Shown here: positions 59,269 to 64,000 of the stretch, in pieces
Numbering within the stretch: position 1 is the stretch's first letter
Layout: each line of letters begins with the position of its first letter
Assembly (NCBI GenBank): GCA_030248135.1
Contig: JASANC010004740.1
Coordinates: 62,001 to 126,000, forward strand
Source: Theristus sp. LFF4_11
Lineage: Eukaryota > Nematoda > Chromadorea > Monhysterida > Xyalidae
DNA length: 64,000 bases
Direction of reading: 5' to 3'
The notes under the pieces: generated by a model
What the model saw: only the letters and a program-made list of their open reading frames with translations
What the model was told of the DNA's origin: nothing
Databases searched by the model: none
Translations under genes and position numbers: made by a program

Positions 59269-60748
59269 TCACATGTAGAGACTCTTGTCTGTCCGGTTGC
59301 CTCGTTTTGTCCATGGCGCATATATCAACCAGTCGGTGGCACTATGAAGCACGACAAGAAAGTTGCCGACGGTCGTCAGAATGTCGTACCATGGCAACAT
59401 TTCCTTGCTGTTCCACATCACCACGTCAACCGCATTCAAAACGATTGGCAACAGGTGACACAGTAGAAATTTGCCAGCAACGATTAACACCATTTTGGTG
59501 ATCCGAATTTGTGATTTCGCTGCAGTAAACGGGCAAACGAAATCGAGAAGTTGGGAACCATATTGATGGTTTGCCATTTGTTGCTCATGACTGATGTTGA
59601 ACGAACCTTGTTGTTTGACGGCAACACTTGACTTTCGCAACGTCAGTCGGCTGCGGCCAGACGTTGAGTGGCGAATGGCAGTCAGCATTGAAGCGCTCAC
59701 GAACACCAGAATCACAAACGGCAGTCCGTTGACAAAGAGCAGATGGCCGAGGAGGCGGTACAGCAGGTGGTAGGTGCGGTCGGCGAGCACGCCCGTCGCG
59801 GCAGACTGCATGCGCCGCGGTGCTGTGCCCGCCGACGAGGTGCGGTTCGCGGTGGCATCGTAGTCAACGCACTCTGGACAAGTGGCAACACATGCAGACG
59901 CAGATGACAAACCGACAGAAATACGAGTAGTAGAACAGCAATCGTTGCAAACGTGACTGCTCTGCACACAACTGTACCTGCCAGCGTTCTCTCGAACAGT
60001 CGCACACTGCCATACGCGACCGAACCACCAACGCACATCAGGCAGAGTGTCCCGGGGAATCGCGCAAAGATCGCTGCGAAGCAAATGATTTTTCAGTTGG
60101 TGTCCCACTTTGCAGAAGATACAATCGAAAAAAGGCAACAACACGAACATGACGTCATGTGCAGTGGTCGTGTGATGGCCCAGTAGCGTGCGACAGCAAT
60201 CAACACAACGAGCCATGCTGATGCAAGCATGCTGATGCCAGAGGGTGCGTTCAACAGGAACATCACGTAAGTGACCACTGGCAGGTCGCGCCCGATGTGC
60301 CGTCGCAGCACCACTGGCAACGCGTAGAAGCCGAGCGCACACAGCAGCAATGCGCAGTCCGCGGCCAACAACGCAGTCAGCATCACACCGCACGACTGAA
60401 ATGGCAACCGTTGCACGCATACTGATGCTGCGCAGTTTCATTCGTTTGGCATCGCCAAAAGCGTCAGACAAGCGGCGAAGCTAGCAAAGTCCAAAAACTA
60501 CCATGACAGACCTTGTCGATTTGCAGACGTCCAACCAAGCACATTGCATTGATGTTTGCGACACACCCAAGCACCGCGATCGCCGTTGTTGCATAGCCGT
60601 CAACGTACAGCCTCAAGTGCTCTGCCAATGTTCCTTGATTAAAGATGGCGTCCAACGAATCGAAGCAATATGAAGTGGCTGGGCGCAGCACAGGCAATGA
60701 GAGATTGTGCCCGGTGGTGTTGCCAGCTGAGCTCAAGGCTGCTTCCAT
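59269..60748 (-). CDS. Class A GPCR, FMRFamide/myosuppressin-receptor-like
   Basis: A seven-span receptor, probably for a neuropeptide. Exons: 60502-60748, about 60150-60427, 59978-60073, 59269-59873; phases agree except at the end of exon 2, where the donor is unclear. The N-terminus has NTT and NLS glycosylation sites. TM1 is TTAIAVLGCVANINAMCLVGR. TM2-TM3 (LLAADCALLLCALGFYALP, LNAPSGISMLASAWLVVLIAVARYWAI) end in ARY where DRY is usual. TM5 is LLFVNGLPFVILVFVSASML, TM6 KMVLIVAGKFLLCHLLP, and TM7 ends LHSATDWLIYAP in place of NPxxY, as in the FMRFamide-receptor group (N[ST]xxNFxxY). The third cytoplasmic loop is about 90 residues. The C-terminal tail is short (KRGNRTDKSLYM). The ligand is not deducible. 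Confidence 0.85.
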
Positions 60749-63700
60749 TTTTTAATACAGTTAGAATGAACTTGACATATAATCAATTTGATAATAAAAG
60801 TTGATCCTGAAAATTTTGCTAATAGAATAAATAATTGATAAACTGCTTTTCATAAACAAAACTTTCGGCTCTCACATTTTACGAGCTTTAAAATGAACTG
60901 TAATAATTCTGACGAATCAAAAATGGAAATTGAATTTTCACAGACTGGAAGGCTGAGTGAATGGTCATAATATCATTTTGTTTTTATTGACCATAATCCT
61001 GACTCCCTGTTGTTGCCATGCTGCACCAAGAGAAAACTTGGTACGGTAGATCTAGGAACAGTTCAAGAATATACCTTTGGTGATCGAAAGTGCGCTGGGA
61101 AAAAATGAAAAACAGCGCGCAGTTGTAAATATGTCAAAAAAGGTAAGAAAGACGGCATATTGCGAGAATGTGCAACCACAAACCGTAAAGTTCTGCGGTG
61201 CTCACATTTGTTTTACCCTGCGGTTCAGAAACGACAAATGTTTTGCCATTTCTGAACTTTCCCATAATTTTTCCTTTCATTTGCTAGCTATAATAAATCA
61301 TACGGAATCTGTTAATTTCCTCTTCTCGTTTTTTTGGCTGGTTTGGTAACAAAAAACGAATGGGACAACAGCACTGAATAATGACATTTGGCGGATGTAC
61401 AAAATACGGTAGTCTAAAACAAAGCAAAACAAAGTATGACGGCCATCAACCAATGAGTGACTCCTTGAGAAGAACTCTGAAATATTCCCTCCCACACAAA
61501 AAATGAAAAAAAACCACTGCGACCACAAACTTTTAAAAGAAAAATACCGTACGTGCTGAATTGAAAGACAAAGTTACGCAAAAACGGGTGTGCACTGTTT
61601 TCCGCCAATTACCTGCACGCACACGAAACCAAGATTGTGTGTCGCATGGCACAGTTCAATGTTGTTTATTAGCAATGCATGGTATGTTGCAATAAGAGAC
61701 CAGTGTTGTTCAGTGTTTCCGACAGAACTTGAGAACCCATTTGCCGATATGCAGATCTGTTTTTTTAATAGTGCGAAACACAATGCCGTTCTTTTGAAAC
61801 ATACTTTTGTTTGAATAAGGTGGTCGGAGAATACTTGAAATAGAATCAACATAAGATTTCAAGCAAAAAACCCGCCACTCAAAACTGACAAATAACAATA
61901 TATTATAAGCGAATTAAATCTGGTGTTTTAGAATTTGAGCAGCAAAAAAATCAGTGTTTGCACAGTGGTGTAGCTGCTTTCACGCCCTGAAATTTTTGAA
62001 AAGTCAACAATAGGGCGGTACTTAAAAAAATAAAACACACACAACACATTCAGTTGGCTATTCCAAAAAAAATACACAACTACATGTGAAAAATAATGAA
62101 ATAGGTATCGTGGTAATTAACAAGATTTTTTAGAATCCGTTTTCTGTTCCTTCCCTCCAACGCACATTTCTCTGCAACACACCAAGCCACGTTGCCTGCT
62201 CCATCCGTGTGCACACAAAGGTTGTGGGTCACGTTGCACTCTCTGCGCGATCTAACGTTTATCTGGAAAACGCGCGCGGGAGAACAGTCGTCCATATAAT
62301 GAATGCATGGCGCGCTGACGCGCATCGGCATGATTTGAAACAAACCAGGAGAATGCGGTCACTATTTTATGTATCGAGTTTCAGGTTTTCAGCAGATGTT
62401 CTGTAACATTTGATGTTTTAACGACCGGAAATGTTTTTTTTGCTTTGGCGACTGTGCGAGCGTCAGCACAACACCCATCGGAAAAGTCGGTTCAATGGAG
62501 AAGGCCGGATTTGGTGGCTTTCAAGATCCATCATGCTCTGTATGAGCTTTTGCAATAAGGCACGCATGCTTGTTCGAGATCGCTTAGAACCTCTTCACAA
62601 AATGTGTTCAAATAAAAACAGAGTTCTTTCAGTGTATTTCTGAACCCGGTCTATAATTTAGAAAAGGTAGATACAACATGTAGCATTTTTTTCAGTGAAG
62701 ACCAACCCGGAAATATTCAGACAACACAACGAGCTACAACTACACTGTGGGAAGTTTTGTCCATTTACCCTGAAAAGACATCCGAAAAGGGTTGTTCCCC
62801 ATTCGACGATGTCATCATCAGCTGATGTTGCAGCAAATCTCCCGCGTTTCAGTTGTCACGCATCATAGCGTGTGGACAACATTCAAAACCAAATTAAAAC
62901 TGTCATGCAAATTACCGTAAAAACTCAGTTTTTACACACGCGGTAAAGTGAGCGAGTTCGTGTGGCGTAGTTTCGTTTCCCTTCATCGTGATAAAATATC
63001 TCGAAATTTACGGGAGCCGCAAGCCAATAGCACTGAGGTCGTTCAGTTTCCTACGTCAATAGTAGCAAAGTATAGAATTTGCTCACTTAAATGCGTGTCG
63101 CATAACATGCAGTCGTCACAAGCAATCGACACTTCAGCTTAACACCAATTTACAGCCGCATTTACGGCGGGCAAACTGGAACGAGATGAAAATTGATCCA
63201 ATCCGGCTTCATGCGAAGTGTGGGTGCCCGCCCCGTATGTGTTGAATAATCGTGAAAAAAGGCTTGTTGAAGAGGAGGCTTGTTTCATTGAAAGTCGAGG
63301 ACATTTGGTGCTACATCGTGTTTCGCAGTGTATCCAATTTGTTAACGTTGATGTCGCGTGATGAGGCGATATTTGAAAGTTCCTTTCTGAATTTTAATTA
63401 TTCACGTTGAACAGACGTTGGCAACTCTGAAACTTGATTTCGTTGCATCCGACTGACGCACATGCAAAAAAGGGGGAACTGTACTCTTGCTTTGGCTCCG
63501 GCTCGGTCAGCTCACAATAAAATGCCGAAAAACAAAAAGTTTAGAAAAAGAATTTGAAAACAACGGCGTTGTTCGTATCAGACACTTTTCCACGCAGTGA
63601 TGTCGTGTGGTTCAATTTTCTAGCCGCAAATAGCATTCCAAATTGCAGGTAATAAAACAAAGCGAAATATTGTGATGCTTTTGACTTCACATTTACAAGG

Positions 63701-63927
63701 CAATATTCAAATTCTTTATGGGTGCACTCTGTGGGCGGGATTCTTTGCGGTAAACGCATTATTTCGGTCGAAAGTAAATCATGGCGTTGTAAAAGAAGAG
63801 CGGTATTTTGAAAAGAAAAGGAAATTATGTTGCGTACAACACCGGAACTTGTTGGGAAATAACAAAGAGCACGCCTTGGCTACCCGTTTAGCTGTTTTTA
63901 CGTTTAAGAGGTTGAAAACTATATGTT
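60749..63927. other. Intergenic region
   Basis: AT-rich, with only short open frames of unbiased composition and no recognised domain, tRNA or element termini. It would contain the GPCR promoter. Confidence 0.5.
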
Positions 63928-64000
63928 GTACAGTATGGCCGAATAAATAAGACAGCCCTTCAAGGCGGTATCAGCCGCAGACTAGGAGTTTGTCTTTTTC
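63928..64000. repeat. Dispersed repeat, copy 2 (truncated by the window edge)
   Basis: Matches 29,290-29,362: GTACAGTATGGCCGAATAAATAA, CAAGGCGG, ATCAG, CGCAGACTAGGAGTT, TGTCTTTTT. It continues past the window end. Confidence 0.7.

Overview
The window is animal nuclear DNA with split genes. GT-AG introns run from about 55 bp to several kb, there is no operon structure, and coding islands (higher GC) are separated by AT-rich DNA full of small inverted-repeat elements. The gene set (syndetin/VPS50, a JADE PHD-finger protein, an anion-selective Cys-loop channel, a Dpr/zig-8-type two-Ig protein, a FMRFamide-receptor-like GPCR and a GT31 glycosyltransferase) is metazoan. The Dpr/zig-8 type is best known from protostomes, so an invertebrate, possibly an ecdysozoan, is my inference; I cannot name the species.

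Layout: 1-1,360 is a G/C-run-rich quasi-palindromic element. 1,461-7,864 (+) is a complete VPS50 gene whose 26 exons join in frame. 8,865-9,386 (+) is a small unrecognised gene converging on 9,369-16,641 (-), the Dpr/zig-8-like gene, whose signal-peptide exon I could not find. 16,642-27,066 is AT-rich with no gene I can support, apart from a decayed Tc1/mariner fragment. 27,067-31,569 (-) is a complete 12-exon ligand-gated chloride-channel-type gene. 31,570-37,360 is non-coding with palindromes and microsatellites. 37,364-46,686 (+) is the JADE gene. 48,035-48,828 and 49,587-50,505 (-) are tandem paralogs of an unrecognised two-membrane-span Cys-rich family. 51,392-52,678 (+) is a GT31 beta-1,3-galactosyltransferase-like gene with an apparent frameshift and a non-canonical DxD motif. 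53,141-57,651 (-) is a secreted or membrane mucin-like protein with two copies of an unrecognised Cys module. 58,207-59,100 (-) is a probable globin with a large insertion. 59,269-60,748 (-) is a class A GPCR. 60,749-64,000 holds no gene I can support.

No pathway links these genes, but several are neuronal or membrane types (channel, peptide receptor, Ig recognition protein, endosomal recycling factor). The most unusual structures are in JADE. One intron ends in exactly 25 tandem copies of a 29-bp unit, and each unit carries a donor-like GTGAGT, a branch-like CTGAC and an acceptor-like TTTCAG; the last copy is the acceptor of the next exon. A second array of five 54-bp units, each with a strong donor site, lies at a later exon edge.
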